From contig NZ_VKDF01000005.1 in the NCBI RefSeq assembly GCF_007096355.1, forward strand, positions 124,001 through 188,000: a stretch of 64,000 nt of DNA. The letters run 5' to 3'. Positions 26,977 through 36,102 of this stretch are shown here, in pieces. A program made the translations under genes and the position numbers. Numbering within the stretch: the first letter of the stretch is position 1; each line of letters opens with the position of its first letter. The notes under the pieces are model-generated. The model searched no databases. It was not told where the DNA came from and saw only the letters and a program-made list of their open reading frames with translations. This DNA comes from Paracoccus sp. M683 (lineage in GTDB: Bacteria > Pseudomonadota > Alphaproteobacteria > Rhodobacterales > Rhodobacteraceae).

Positions 26977-27012
26977 GCCGCGCACATCACCTTGCGCCCT
27001 TGCGGCCATGGA

Positions 27013-27037
27013 AAAGGGCGGCACATGGCCGCCCTTT
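27013..27037. terminator. Bidirectional terminator hairpin
   Basis: A perfect 10-bp stem (AAAGGGCGGC / GCCGCCCTTT) with a five-base loop lies between two convergent genes. The A-run on the left and T-run on the right make it usable on both strands. Confidence 0.8.
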
Positions 27038-27064
27038 CCCGTTCCTGCCTGTATTTTGCCGAGC

Positions 27065-29047
27065 CTAGTTCTGTGCCTGTTGCAGCAATTCGGTGATCCG
27101 GCGGACCGAGGCGCGGCGGTTTTCCCGAATGTCGCCTTCCTGGCGGACCTTCAGAAACTGCTCGCCATAGCCCTGGACGACCATGTTTTCCGGCGGAACC
27201 TGGAAATACTCGGTCAGCGCCAGAGCCACCGATTCCGCGCGGCGATCCGACAGCGCCAAGTTCATCGCCCCGTCGCCGACCGTGTCGGTGTGCCCTTCGA
27301 TCATGAAGATCTCGCGCGGGTTCCGGGCGACGGCATCGCGGATCACATTGCCAAGGGCCGACAGATCCTTTGCCTGATCAGGCTTGATCGCGGCCGAGCC
27401 GGTATCGAAGGTGATCGCGTTGATATCCACCGGCGCCACCAGCGAACGGACCTGCGGAATGTCGCGGATCTGCGCCAGGGTAAAGCGACGATCGCTGGCC
27501 GATTCCGTCAGCAGTGCGGTGCGCAGCTGATCCTCGCTCAACTGGCCGGCGCCGCTGGTCGCGACAGCAGCCGGGGCTGGCAGCGAGGCGATGTCGACGG
27601 GCTGGGCGGTGGTGTCGTCGATCAGCTGCACGCTGGTGCCATCGGCCGAAATCAGCGTCCGGCGCAGCACCCGCAGGTCAGCGTCGCGGATGGTCACGAC
27701 CTTGCTGCCATCGGCACGGGTCACGATGGTGCGCGACGAGCCGTCGTCGAAATTCTGGGTCGACACGGTGCTGCCGGGCTGACGCAGAAGCGCGACCTCG
27801 TCCTTGATCACCTGCTGGCTGCCATCCGAGCGGGTCACCACCACACGGTCGGGGCTGGACAGAGCGACCTGACGATTATTGGCCAGCATCGCACCGACGG
27901 CCAAACCGCCCAGACCCAGCAACACGGCCTTGGTCAGATCGCTTTTGTCGTCGTCATCATCCTCGGCCGCTGCGGCCTGCTGGTCGCCATTGGTGGCGTT
28001 CAGCGCCTCTTGCAGGCTGGTGGCGAAATCCTCGGCGGAGGAGCGGCTGTTTTCTTCGGTCACAGCCTCTTCGATCACCTCGGCATCGGCGGTTTCGGCG
28101 GCATCATCATTCAACGCGGCTGCCGATGCCTCGGTTGCGGCTGCGGCTTCGGCGGCGGCTTCGGTTTCCACGGCGCCCTGTTCGGGGGCAGTCCCGGCCG
28201 CCGCCGCGTCGGTCGCCGCCTCGTCGGTCACCGGCGTTTCGGAAACCGCCTGAGCCTCGGCGGGGGCTTCGGGCTGGGCTGCCGGTGCGGCCTCTGCCTC
28301 TGCCTCGGCTTCGCCGGCTGCGGCTTCCTCGGCGGCCAAGGCTTCGGCCAGGGCATCGGCATCGGTCGTCTCGGCCGCAGCAGGCTGGGTTTCAGCCGGT
28401 GCCTCGGTCGTGGCCGTTTCGGGGGCCTGTTCCTCGGCCTCGTCAGCCAGAGCTTCGGCCAGGGCATCGGCCTGGTCCTCGGCTGAGGCATCCGCTGCCG
28501 GTTCGGGCGTCGCCGCGGTCTCTGCCGGTTCGGCAGGTGCTGCGGCTTCGGCGGGGGCAGGCGGTTCCTCGACGACGGGCTGTTCCTCGATCACCGGCTC
28601 TGGGGTGGCTTCGACCGCAGGTTCGGCGGTGGTTTCCATCTCGGCAGCGGCCTCGGCATCTGCCTCGGCTGCGGCTTCCGGTTGTGCGGGGGAGGATTCG
28701 CTGACCTCAGCCTCGGCCTCAACTTCAGGCTCAGCCTGGGGCTGGGCCTCGGCTTCGGCTGGCGCGGCCTCGGCCTCGGCCTCGGCCGGCGCAGCTTCCG
28801 CCTCGGCGGCTGGCGGGCAGGGCGGGGCCGCGCCGTCCGTGCAAAGCGCGTCTACGGCGGCCTCGGCGGCGGCCTCGGCAGATTCGGCGGCCTGTGCGGC
28901 GGCCTCGGCGGCCTCGCCGACGGGGTCGGTCTGGGCCTGCATTTCGGTTTGTGCCTCGGCCTCGGCGGTCTGGGCCATTGCCGCATGCGGTGCAAGCAGC
29001 GACAGGCAGGCCACGATGGCCGTGCTGTTATTGATGATCCGGCGCAT
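27065..29047 (-). CDS. OmpA-family protein with a long Ala/Glu-rich low-complexity region
   Basis: A 660-residue envelope protein. A Sec signal peptide (ending APHAAMAQ, about residue 26) is followed by roughly 300 residues composed mostly of Ala, Glu, Pro and Thr, then a short hydrophobic segment (AVLLGLGGLAVGAML), a middle domain with repeated DG-S-x-R/V-I strands, and a C-terminal OmpA peptidoglycan-binding domain (FDTGSAAIKPDQAKDL, IEGHTDTVGDGAMNLALSDRRAESV, GYGEQF, ENRRASVRR). It probably anchors to the cell wall, with the acidic region as a flexible periplasmic spacer. GGAG precedes the ATG. Monocistronic. Confidence 0.9.
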   Translation of the reverse strand: MRRIINNSTAIVACLSLLAPHAAMAQTAEAEAQTEMQAQTDPVGEAAEAAAQAAESAEAAAEAAVDALCTDGAAPPCPPAAEAEAAPAEAEAEAAPAEAEAQPQAEPEVEAEAEVSESSPAQPEAAAEADAEAAAEMETTAEPAVEATPEPVIEEQPVVEEPPAPAEAAAPAEPAETAATPEPAADASAEDQADALAEALADEAEEQAPETATTEAPAETQPAAAETTDADALAEALAAEEAAAGEAEAEAEAAPAAQPEAPAEAQAVSETPVTDEAATDAAAAGTAPEQGAVETEAAAEAAAATEASAAALNDDAAETADAEVIEEAVTEENSRSSAEDFATSLQEALNATNGDQQAAAAEDDDDDKSDLTKAVLLGLGGLAVGAMLANNRQVALSSPDRVVVTRSDGSQQVIKDEVALLRQPGSTVSTQNFDDGSSRTIVTRADGSKVVTIRDADLRVLRRTLISADGTSVQLIDDTTAQPVDIASLPAPAAVATSGAGQLSEDQLRTALLTESASDRRFTLAQIRDIPQVRSLVAPVDINAITFDTGSAAIKPDQAKDLSALGNVIRDAVARNPREIFMIEGHTDTVGDGAMNLALSDRRAESVALALTEYFQVPPENMVVQGYGEQFLKVRQEGDIRENRRASVRRITELLQQAQN

Positions 29048-29234
29048 ATCTGCTCCTTCGTTGCCATTCCGGCGATTTGACTGGCAGGGAAACAGGTGGC
29101 CGCGCCCGCTGGTTCCACCGCAACCGATAACTTAGGCGCTATCGTGCCGAGCCCTGCGGGATTTATCGTTGAGACGCCGGCGGTTCCGTTCCAGACTGAT
29201 CCGGTAGCCGGTATCATTGCGAAGGGGATATGCC

Positions 29235-30173
29235 ATGCCATCATCGGACAGCCAGGCCATCGAAAGCGGGTTGACGCGCAGCGCCATCTTTCTGGTGGTC
29301 AGCCTGAAGCCCGCGGCTGACAGCGTGGCGCAGGTCCAGGCGCTGCTGGCGGATATGGGCGCGCTGGTGCGCGGCGTCGGGTTCCGCATTCCCGATGGGC
29401 AGCTGTCCTGCATCACCGGCATCGGATCGCAGGCTTGGGATCGGCTGTTTCCCGGTCCTCGCCCGCGCGATCTGCACGTCTTTCAACAGATCGAGGGGGT
29501 GCATCGGGCGGTCTCGACGCCCGGCGACCTGCTGTTTCACATCCGCGCCATGCGGGCCGATCTGTGCTTTGAACTGGCCACGCATATCATGTCGCGCATC
29601 GGCACGGTGGTGACGGTCGAGGACGAGGTTCACGGCTTCAAGTATTTCGACGATCGCGACCTGATCGGCTTTGTGGACGGGACCGAGAACCCGACCGGGC
29701 AGGACCGCCATGATGCCACGGTCATCGGCGACGAGGATCCCGCCTTTGCCGGCGGCAGCTATGTCATCGTGCAGAAATACCTGCATGATCTGGCGAAATG
29801 GAACGGCATCCCGGTGGAACAGCAGGAACGCATCATCGGCCGCCGCAAGCTGAACGATATTGAACTGGCGGACGAGGAAAAGGCGCCCTATGCGCATAAC
29901 GTGCTGACGGTCATCACGGACGAGAACGGCGAGCAGCTGGAAATCCTGCGCGACAACATGCCCTTTGGCCGGCCCGGATCGGGGGAATACGGCACCTATT
30001 TCATCGGCTATGCGAAAACGCCCTCGGTGACGGAACGGATGCTGCGCAACATGTTCGCCGGCGATCCGCCAGGGAATTACGACCGGCTTCTGGATGTCAG
30101 CACGGCTGTCACCGGCACGCTGTTCTTCGTCCCGCCGGCCGCAATGCTGGACAATGCGGCTGACGCCGGCTGA
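29235..30173 (+). CDS. DyP-type haem peroxidase
   Basis: A 312-residue dye-decolourising peroxidase, probably of the B class by length. It has the GxxDG motif with the distal catalytic Asp (GFVDGTENP), YVIVQKYLHDL, a candidate proximal haem His in AHNVLTV and the C-terminal GTYFIGYAKTPSVTERML. The start at 29235 is preferred over 29217 because GAAGGGGAT sits at normal spacing. No signal peptide and no encapsulin gene are visible, so it is probably a free cytoplasmic peroxidase. Confidence 0.95.
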   Translation: MPSSDSQAIESGLTRSAIFLVVSLKPAADSVAQVQALLADMGALVRGVGFRIPDGQLSCITGIGSQAWDRLFPGPRPRDLHVFQQIEGVHRAVSTPGDLLFHIRAMRADLCFELATHIMSRIGTVVTVEDEVHGFKYFDDRDLIGFVDGTENPTGQDRHDATVIGDEDPAFAGGSYVIVQKYLHDLAKWNGIPVEQQERIIGRRKLNDIELADEEKAPYAHNVLTVITDENGEQLEILRDNMPFGRPGSGEYGTYFIGYAKTPSVTERMLRNMFAGDPPGNYDRLLDVSTAVTGTLFFVPPAAMLDNAADAG

Positions 30174-30259
30174 ATGCCGGCCACACGGATTTTGCAGATC
30201 GCACCGATGCCGGTGCCGGCGGACATCCGCGATGCCTGCGGTTCAGACAAGGAACGCCG

Positions 30260-31099
30260 ATGACCGAGAAGCTTGACCCAACCGGCATCGGTATCCCCAG
30301 CCTGCACAGCCGGGTCGAAAGCTGGGAATGCGATTTCAACGGCCACTGGAACGCCCGCTTCTATGCCCGCGCCTTCCAGCAGGCGGCCGAGACCTTGCCC
30401 TTCCTGCCCGGTCTGTCGTCCGGCAGGCCAGGCCGGCTGCCGCCGACCCGCTATCTGCGCTTTCACCGAGAGCTGTTTGCCGGCTCGGCGGTCGCGCTTC
30501 GCTCGACCCTGATCGGTGGTGGCAGCTATGCCGGGGCGGTGGCGCATCTGCTGATCAGCGAGGGGCGGCTGGCGGCGACGGCGCTGGATACCGGCGGCGC
30601 GGCGATCCATGGCCTGCCGGTCACACCGGCCGAGACCCTGAGACTGGCGCAGCCGCGCGGGCTGGCCGGGCGCACAGATGCCGTCTGGACGGATGGTCCT
30701 GGCACCAGCCTGTGCCAGACCGGGCCGATCCGCCCGGCTGAAACCGATCATCGCGGTGACTTGCTGTTCGAAGAGGTGGTCCGCCGCCTGGCCTTTGCCA
30801 CGCATGCCCATGTCAGCGCGCTTGGGCTGAATCAGGCGCTGTTGACGGAAGCCGGGATCAGCCGGATGGCGGTCGAAGCCCGGATCACGCGGCTTGGCAC
30901 CTGCCCGGCGGGCGCGCCCTTGCAGGTGAAGGCCCGGCTGATCGGCGTCGCCGTCAAATCGTTCATCATTGCGCTGATGGTGGAAAGCCCACAGGGCCAG
31001 CCGGTCGCCTATGCCGAATACAGCATGGTGACGGTCGACCTGAACACCCGCCGCGCGGTCGAGCTGCCCGAATTTCTGCTTGCGGGTTTTCGGGGCTGA
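30260..31099 (+). CDS. Double-hotdog acyl-CoA thioesterase-like protein
   Basis: A 279-residue protein with two hotdog-like halves. The first contains WECDFNGHWNARFYARAF, the 4-hydroxybenzoyl-CoA-thioesterase-type D-x2-GH-x-N motif; the second contains GDLLFEEVVRRLAFATHAH and a closing strand AYAEYSMVTVDLNTRR. It likely hydrolyses an acyl-CoA or acyl-ACP; substrate unknown. It starts 86 bases after the peroxidase and has AAGGAA upstream of the ATG. Confidence 0.75.
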   Translation: MTEKLDPTGIGIPSLHSRVESWECDFNGHWNARFYARAFQQAAETLPFLPGLSSGRPGRLPPTRYLRFHRELFAGSAVALRSTLIGGGSYAGAVAHLLISEGRLAATALDTGGAAIHGLPVTPAETLRLAQPRGLAGRTDAVWTDGPGTSLCQTGPIRPAETDHRGDLLFEEVVRRLAFATHAHVSALGLNQALLTEAGISRMAVEARITRLGTCPAGAPLQVKARLIGVAVKSFIIALMVESPQGQPVAYAEYSMVTVDLNTRRAVELPEFLLAGFRG

Positions 31100-31176
31100 C
31101 CGGGGGCTGGGCTGGGCCGGGGCTGGGCTAGCTGGGCCGGGCAGCCCGACAAGCCCTGCCTTGATGCCCCGCCGGC

Positions 31177-31896
31177 CTAGCTGTTGACGAAATCGCGCAC
31201 GAAGTCGGTGGCGGGTCGGCTGCGAATGTCGGTGGGCCTGCCGATCTGCTCGACCCGGCCCATCGACATGACCACGACCAGATCGGCCAGTTCCATCGCC
31301 TCGTCCTGATCATGGGTGACGAACACGGTGGTCAGGCCGGTTTCGTCGTGAATGTCGCGCAGACCCTGACGCAATTCCTTGCGCACCTTGGCGTCCAGCG
31401 CGCCAAAGGGCTCATCCAGCAGCAGCATCCGCGGCTCGATCGCAAGGGCGCGGGCCAGCGCCACGCGCTGACGCTGTCCGCCTGACAGCTGGCTGGGATA
31501 GCGGGCGGCGATCTGTGGCAGCTGGATCAGATCCAGCAGGCGGGTGACGCGGCGGTCGATCTCGGCCTTGGGGGGGCGGCTGGCGCGTGGGCGGGCGCGC
31601 AGCCCATAGGCGATGTTGTCAAAGACCGTCATATGCCGGAACAGGGCATAGCTTTGAAACACAAAGCCCGCGCGCCGGTCCTGAACCGACAGGCCCGTCG
31701 CGTCCTGACCGTTCAGCAGCACCCGCCCGGATGAAGGAAATTCCAGCCCGGCCAGAATGCGCAGCAGCGTCGTCTTGCCCGACCCTGACGGCCCCAGCAA
31801 GGCCACCAGTGCCCCCGATGGAATGGCCAGAGAGACCGGATGCAACGCGGTGCTGGTGGCGAAATCCTTGGCTATCTCGTCGATGTCGATATGCAT
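31177..31896 (-). CDS. cysA: Sulfate/thiosulfate ABC transporter ATP-binding protein, short form
   Basis: A 239-residue ATPase with Walker [10 protein letters not shown], signature LSGGQRQR, Walker [13 protein letters not shown] and the H-loop [15 protein letters not shown], all typical of CysA. Most CysA proteins are about 330-360 residues with a C-terminal TOBE/regulatory domain; this one stops just after the ATPase domain ([10 protein letters not shown]). The start at 31896 has AAAGGG upstream; a TTG at 31911 is less likely. Last gene of the sulfate operon. Confidence 0.92.
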   Translation of the reverse strand: MHIDIDEIAKDFATSTALHPVSLAIPSGALVALLGPSGSGKTTLLRILAGLEFPSSGRVLLNGQDATGLSVQDRRAGFVFQSYALFRHMTVFDNIAYGLRARPRASRPPKAEIDRRVTRLLDLIQLPQIAARYPSQLSGGQRQRVALARALAIEPRMLLLDEPFGALDAKVRKELRQGLRDIHDETGLTTVFVTHDQDEAMELADLVVVMSMGRVEQIGRPTDIRSRPATDFVRDFVNS

Positions 31897-31907
31897 GGGC
31901 GTCCCTT

Positions 31908-32801
31908 TCAATGGCGGCGCGTTGCGGCAAGCTGATCGGCATGCCGGATTTCCAGCATGGTTTTCAGCAGCAGGGTCAGAAGGGCAAAGGCGGTCAGCAA
32001 TGCGGCCATGGAAAAGGCCGCAACCGACAGATATTCGTTATACAGCATCTCGATGGTGATCGGCATGGTCGCGGTCTGCCCCCGGATCTTGCCCGAGACG
32101 ACGGCGACGGCGCCGAACTCGCCCATGGCGCGGGCCGTGCAAAGCAGCGTGCCGTAAAGCAGCGCCCACCGGATATTGGGCAGCGTGACGGTCAGGAAAA
32201 TGCGCCAGCCCGAAGCCCCCAGGGTCAGCGCGGCCTCTTCCTCGGCCCGACCCTGTTCGATCATCACCGGGATCAGCTCGCGCGCGACAAAGGGGAAGGT
32301 GACAAAGACCGTGGCCAGCACGATGCCCGGAATGGCAAAGACGATGGGCAGGCCATGGGCCACCAGCCAGCCGCCGATCAGCGAATTGGCCCCGAACAGC
32401 AGGATGATGCACAGGCCGGCGACAACCGGGCTGACGCTGAAAGGCAGGTCGATCAGGGTGATCAGAAAGGCCTTGCCGCGAAAGTCGAACTTGGTGATCA
32501 GCCAGGCGGCGGCGATGCCAAAGGCGGCATTCAGCGGCACCGCCAGCGCGGTGATCAGCAGCGTCAGCTGGATGGCCGAGCGCGCATCGCGATTGCCAAG
32601 GCTGGCCACGGCGGCGCCCCAGCCCTCGGCCAGGGCCTCGGCAAAGACCACGGCCAGCGGGGCAAAGATCAGCAGCAACAGCCCGCCCACGGCCAGCGCG
32701 ATCAGGACGGCGCGGGCCAGCGGGGTTTCCTCGGTCGCATTGCGGAAACGGGCGCGCGGCTGCGGGGCGCGGGCGATGGTCGCGGATGTCGCGTCAGACA
32801 T
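31908..32801 (-). CDS. cysW: Sulfate ABC transporter permease (CysW)
   Basis: A 297-residue membrane protein with about six helices and the binding-protein-dependent permease loop [57 protein letters not shown] is the CysW-type N-terminal part. It overlaps the cysT 3' end by eight bases and precedes cysA by 11 bases. Confidence 0.94.
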   Translation of the reverse strand: MSDATSATIARAPQPRARFRNATEETPLARAVLIALAVGGLLLLIFAPLAVVFAEALAEGWGAAVASLGNRDARSAIQLTLLITALAVPLNAAFGIAAAWLITKFDFRGKAFLITLIDLPFSVSPVVAGLCIILLFGANSLIGGWLVAHGLPIVFAIPGIVLATVFVTFPFVARELIPVMIEQGRAEEEAALTLGASGWRIFLTVTLPNIRWALLYGTLLCTARAMGEFGAVAVVSGKIRGQTATMPITIEMLYNEYLSVAAFSMAALLTAFALLTLLLKTMLEIRHADQLAATRRH

Positions 32802-33633
32802 GGCCGATCCTCCGGCGGGTGAAGATCTGGATCAGGTTGATCGCCAGCAGCATCGAGAAGGAAATCACCAGCATGGCGATGCCGATGGCGCCGGCGGCGT
32901 CATAGTTGAACTCTTCCAGCTGGATGACGATCAGCAGCGGCGCGATCTCGGTTCGCAGCGGGATATTGCCGGCGATGAAGATGACCGAGCCATATTCCCC
33001 CACCGCCCGCGCCAACGACAGCGCAAAGCCGGTCAGCGCCGCAGGTGTCAGCATTGGCAGGATGACATGCCGGATGGTGTGAAACCGCGTGGCGCCAAGC
33101 GTGGCGCTGGCTTCTTCCACCTCGGTCTCGATTTCCTCGATGACGGGCTGGACGGTGCGGGTAACGAATGGCAGGCCCACGAAAACCAGTGCCAGGAAGA
33201 TGCCCCATTGGGTATAGGCGATCTTCCACCCGATCTGTGCGGCAAGGCTGCCAAGCGCGCCATTGGGCGCATAAAGCGCGGTCAGCGCGATGCCGGCAAC
33301 GGCCGTGGGCAGGGCAAAGGGCACGTCGACCGCGGCGTCCAGAATGCGCCGGCCGGGAAAGCGATAGCGGACCAGAACCCAGGCCAGCAGCACGCCAAAG
33401 ACAAGGTTGAAAAGGGCGGCGAGAAAGGCCAGCCGGAAGGACAGGAACAGCGCCGCCCAGACTCTTTCGCGATGGACCGTGTCCCAGATATTCGCAAGGC
33501 CGAACTGGGCGCCCTGCAACAGCAGGGCGCCGATCGGCAGCAGCACGACGATGGACAGCATCGTCAGGGTGATCCCGGCCGAAAGGCCGAGACCGGGCAT
33601 CGCCGTGCGCTGGATGAGGGGTTTCGACAGCAT
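32794..33633 (-). CDS. cysT: Sulfate ABC transporter permease (CysT/CysU)
   Basis: A 279-residue membrane protein with about six helices and the EEA-type loop VEEASATLGATRFHTIRHVILPMLTPA. The N-terminus MLSKPLIQRTAMPGLGLSAGITL and DVPFALPTAVAGIALTALY are characteristic of CysT. Follows the sulfate-binding protein gene by five bases. Confidence 0.94.
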   Translation of the reverse strand: MLSKPLIQRTAMPGLGLSAGITLTMLSIVVLLPIGALLLQGAQFGLANIWDTVHRERVWAALFLSFRLAFLAALFNLVFGVLLAWVLVRYRFPGRRILDAAVDVPFALPTAVAGIALTALYAPNGALGSLAAQIGWKIAYTQWGIFLALVFVGLPFVTRTVQPVIEEIETEVEEASATLGATRFHTIRHVILPMLTPAALTGFALSLARAVGEYGSVIFIAGNIPLRTEIAPLLIVIQLEEFNYDAAGAIGIAMLVISFSMLLAINLIQIFTRRRIGHV

Positions 33634-33638
33634 CGGCG

Positions 33639-34781
33639 TCAGTTTGATGCAGTGTCTTTGTTGGTATAGATCTGGTCGAAGATGCCACCATCGCCGAAAT
33701 GTTCGGGCTGGGCCTTCTTCCAGCCGCCGAAATGGTCGATGCCGACCAGATCCAGCTGCGGAAAGCGGGCCACATCCTCGGGGTCGGCGGCGCTGTCATC
33801 CCAGGCACGGTAGAAGTGCTTGTAGGCCAGCGCCTGTCCCTCGGGGCTGTAGAGGAAATCCAGATAGGCCGTGGCAAGCGCCCGCTGGTCGTCATTGGCG
33901 ATATTGGCCTCGACCAGTGCGACGGGTGGTTCGGCCAGCACGCTGACCGAGGGCACGACGATGTCGAACTGATCCTCGCCGATTTCCTCCAGCGCCAGAT
34001 AGGCCTCGTTCTCCCAGGCCAGCAGCACGTCACCGATGCCGCGTTGGGCAAAGGTGGTGGTGGCGCCGCGCGCGCCGGTATCAAGCACCGGCACATGGCG
34101 ATACAGATCGCCCACGAACTGCCTGGGATCCTGCCCGTTCTTTTCCGCCCAGGCCCATGCCGCCAGATAGTTCCAGCGCGCCCCGCCCGAGGTCTTGGGG
34201 TTGGGCGTGATCACCTCGACCCCGTCATTTAGCAGGTCGCCCCAATCGGTCAGCCCCTTCGGGTTGCCCTCGCGCACCAGGAAAACGATGGTCGAGGTAT
34301 AGGGGCTGGAATTATGCGGCAGTTTCGACTGCCAATCCTCGGGCAGTTTGCCGCTTTCCGCGATCTTGTCGATATCCGAGGCCAGTGCCAGCGTCACCAC
34401 CTGGGCATTCAGCCCGTCGATGACCGAGCGCGCCTGCGAACCGGAACCGCCATGGCTGGTCTCGATCTGCGGTTCCTCATGGCCATCGGCGATCCATTTC
34501 TGGGCAAAGGCCGCATTCACCTCTCGATACAGTTCGCGCGTGGGGTCATAGCTGACATTCAGCAGCTCTTGGGCCTGCACCGGGGCGTGCGTGCCGGCCA
34601 GCGCCATCAGTGCCAGGGCCAGCGCCGGCAGGGCTGTGCCCGAAAGCCATGACGCAGGCCCGGTCGCGGGGGCAAACCCGGCTGTCCGCGCCGGCGCCAA
34701 TGCGTCGCGGCGTTGTTGGGATTGGTGTCGCAGCTTGCCCCGCGCGGGGGCGGTGCGGCCCAAATTGATGGTCTTTTGCAT
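33639..34781 (-). CDS. Sulfate-binding periplasmic protein (Sbp/CysP)
   Basis: A 380-residue binding protein. An unusually long N-terminal extension (about 45 residues, basic) precedes the hydrophobic signal core ([24 protein letters not shown]). The mature part carries the family motifs [53 protein letters not shown] and [11 protein letters not shown]. The start at 34781 has GGAGAG upstream. It delivers sulfate or thiosulfate to CysTWA. Confidence 0.94.
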   Translation of the reverse strand: MQKTINLGRTAPARGKLRHQSQQRRDALAPARTAGFAPATGPASWLSGTALPALALALMALAGTHAPVQAQELLNVSYDPTRELYREVNAAFAQKWIADGHEEPQIETSHGGSGSQARSVIDGLNAQVVTLALASDIDKIAESGKLPEDWQSKLPHNSSPYTSTIVFLVREGNPKGLTDWGDLLNDGVEVITPNPKTSGGARWNYLAAWAWAEKNGQDPRQFVGDLYRHVPVLDTGARGATTTFAQRGIGDVLLAWENEAYLALEEIGEDQFDIVVPSVSVLAEPPVALVEANIANDDQRALATAYLDFLYSPEGQALAYKHFYRAWDDSAADPEDVARFPQLDLVGIDHFGGWKKAQPEHFGDGGIFDQIYTNKDTASN

Positions 34782-34827
34782 GTATCTCTCCAGAAGGCTT
34801 GGATGTGTTTGTCGGGTGACGCCGCGC

Positions 34828-35067
34828 CTAGCGGAAGGCGACGTCCTGCCGGGGTTCAAGCTGGGTGCGCCAGGCGCGGGAATGGCCGTCGTTCAGCATC
34901 GTCACTGGATCCTCGTCACAATATGTGCCGGGCATGGCCTGCATTCGGCCGCGAAAAGGGGGGTGCCCCTGCGACCGGTCCGCCATCAGGGCGTCGCGGC
35001 GGGATCGCAGGGCCACCCCCCGATTCTCGAAGGTGGCGGTTGTGGCTGCCGTGGTTGAGCTAGTCAT
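34828..35067 (-). CDS. Small hypothetical protein at the head of the sulfate operon
   Basis: A 79-residue open frame with an excellent AAGGAGA ribosome-binding site six bases before its ATG, ending 46 bases before the sulfate-binding protein gene. It is rich in Arg, Thr and Ala, has one Cys and no signal peptide or membrane helix. I recognise no family. Position and translation signals argue that it is real and expressed with the sulfate transporter; it could be a regulatory or assimilation-related small protein. Confidence 0.6.
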   Translation of the reverse strand: MTSSTTAATTATFENRGVALRSRRDALMADRSQGHPPFRGRMQAMPGTYCDEDPVTMLNDGHSRAWRTQLEPRQDVAFR

Positions 35068-35433
35068 CTTTCGTCTCCTTCCTGTTGATCACCCTTTAAA
35101 TAACGACAGAGATGATCGTCTTTATCAAGGAAAAAAGACGGTCTATGAGGTCGTGATTAAAATCCGGGCAGTCATGAAGCCTGAAGGTCGCATGATGAAT
35201 AAAAATAATTATTCATAAACAGAAAGATATAAGTTATATTTAATGTAAATTATGGCCATTCATGGCGATGGCGGAACTTGGCTTCTGGGATGTTGGGCGG
35301 TGGCCAAAGGGCTGATCTGCGGCGCGTTCCGGCGGGCGCCGATCTGGATCCAGCCGCCGAAATCTGGCTTTCCTGCAACCTTCCGAATCGTGTCGGGTTG
35401 TGGCTTGGGGGCGGTGCGGCGTCCGGGGCTGTC
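35068..35433 (-). promoter_or_regulatory. AT-rich control region upstream of the sulfate operon
   Basis: This 366-base gap contains no convincing gene. The part at 35085-35250 is strikingly AT-rich and holds two inverted repeats: CGTCTTT-N10-AAAGACG (35117-35123 / 35134-35140) and ATGAATAA-N6-TTATTCAT (35195-35202 / 35209-35216). These are candidate sites for a sulfur-responsive regulator; no regulator gene of the CysB type lies in the window. The GC-rich remainder (35251-35433) shows nothing I can support. Confidence 0.5.
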
Positions 35434-35985
35434 TCAGTAGACGGGCGGCGAGATGATCCAGACAACCTCGGCCGGGATGCTGCCGGGGTTTTCCCAACCA
35501 TAGGGCTGGCCGCCGAACTGAAAGCTGTCGCCCGGTTCAAGGTCGAAGGATCGCGTGCCGATGGTCAGGATCAGTCGGCCGGCGATCAGCATACCACCAT
35601 GTTCAACGCCCACCGCGTCGCGCTGCCCCTGGCTGCGGGCGTGGGCGGCAAAGACGGACCGGATCATTTCAAAGCTGCCGGTCAGGCCGGGGGACAGCAA
35701 TTCCTCGGCCAGCCCGGTCTCGGCCGAGCCGATGGCGCTGCGGTCGGCGGCGCGGACGATCAGCCCCTGTTCGCGCGGATCTCGGTTGGCCGAGCGAAAA
35801 AAGAAGCTGATGCCCAGATCGAACAGCCGCGCGATCTGGCCCAGATCATGCACCGAAGGTGTAGTCAGCCCGCGCTCGACCTGGCTGAGCCAGCCGATCG
35901 AGCGATCCAGCGCCGCCGCGCAATCCGCGATGGTCATGCCCCGCGCCTTGCGCAGCGCCCTTATGTCCTGACCGATCCTGTCCAT
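35434..35985 (-). CDS. XRE-family regulator with C-terminal cupin domain
   Basis: A 183-residue regulator. The XRE helix-turn-helix (IGQDIRALRKARGMTIADCAAALDRSIGWLSQVERGLTTPS) is followed by a cupin sensor (MLIAGRLILTIGTRSFDLEPGDSFQFGGQPYGWENPG). Such proteins commonly control amine, polyamine or betaine catabolism. It is divergent from the dimethylglycine/sarcosine dehydrogenase gene, with repeated ATTTCAT half-sites between them. ATG 35985 is preferred over GTG 35994 because AGGTGG is then well spaced. Confidence 0.92.
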   Translation of the reverse strand: MDRIGQDIRALRKARGMTIADCAAALDRSIGWLSQVERGLTTPSVHDLGQIARLFDLGISFFFRSANRDPREQGLIVRAADRSAIGSAETGLAEELLSPGLTGSFEMIRSVFAAHARSQGQRDAVGVEHGGMLIAGRLILTIGTRSFDLEPGDSFQFGGQPYGWENPGSIPAEVVWIISPPVY

Positions 35986-36021
35986 GCATCCCACCTAGCC
36001 GAAAACGCGACCCATGGCCAG

Positions 36022-36062
36022 AATTTCATGAAAATGAAATTTGCATATTGATATTTCATTTT
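36022..36062. promoter_or_regulatory. Operator cluster between the XRE-cupin regulator and the dehydrogenase
   Basis: There are two nested perfect inverted repeats: AATTTCAT-GAAA-ATGAAATT (36022-36029 / 36034-36041) and AAAATGAAAT-N12-ATTTCATTTT (36031-36040 / 36053-36062). The half-site ATTTCAT thus occurs three times in 41 bases. The sites are AT-rich against GC-rich surroundings and are well placed for the adjacent XRE-cupin protein. Confidence 0.65.
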
Positions 36063-36102
36063 GATCTGAGATGCTGGGATTGCGCTTCAAGGAGGCCGTC
36101 CC

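Noticed and set aside
26627-28486. Long plus-strand open frame opposite the OmpA-family gene ending in a Gly-rich tract
   Set aside because: The Gly/Arg/Leu-rich tail is only the complement of the Ala/Glu-rich coding repeats; the OmpA domain on the minus strand fixes the coding strand.
35240-35497. Minus-strand open frame of 85 codons downstream of the XRE-cupin gene
   Set aside because: It overlaps the 3' end of the XRE-cupin gene, has no ribosome-binding site and a composition typical of chance frames in GC-rich DNA.
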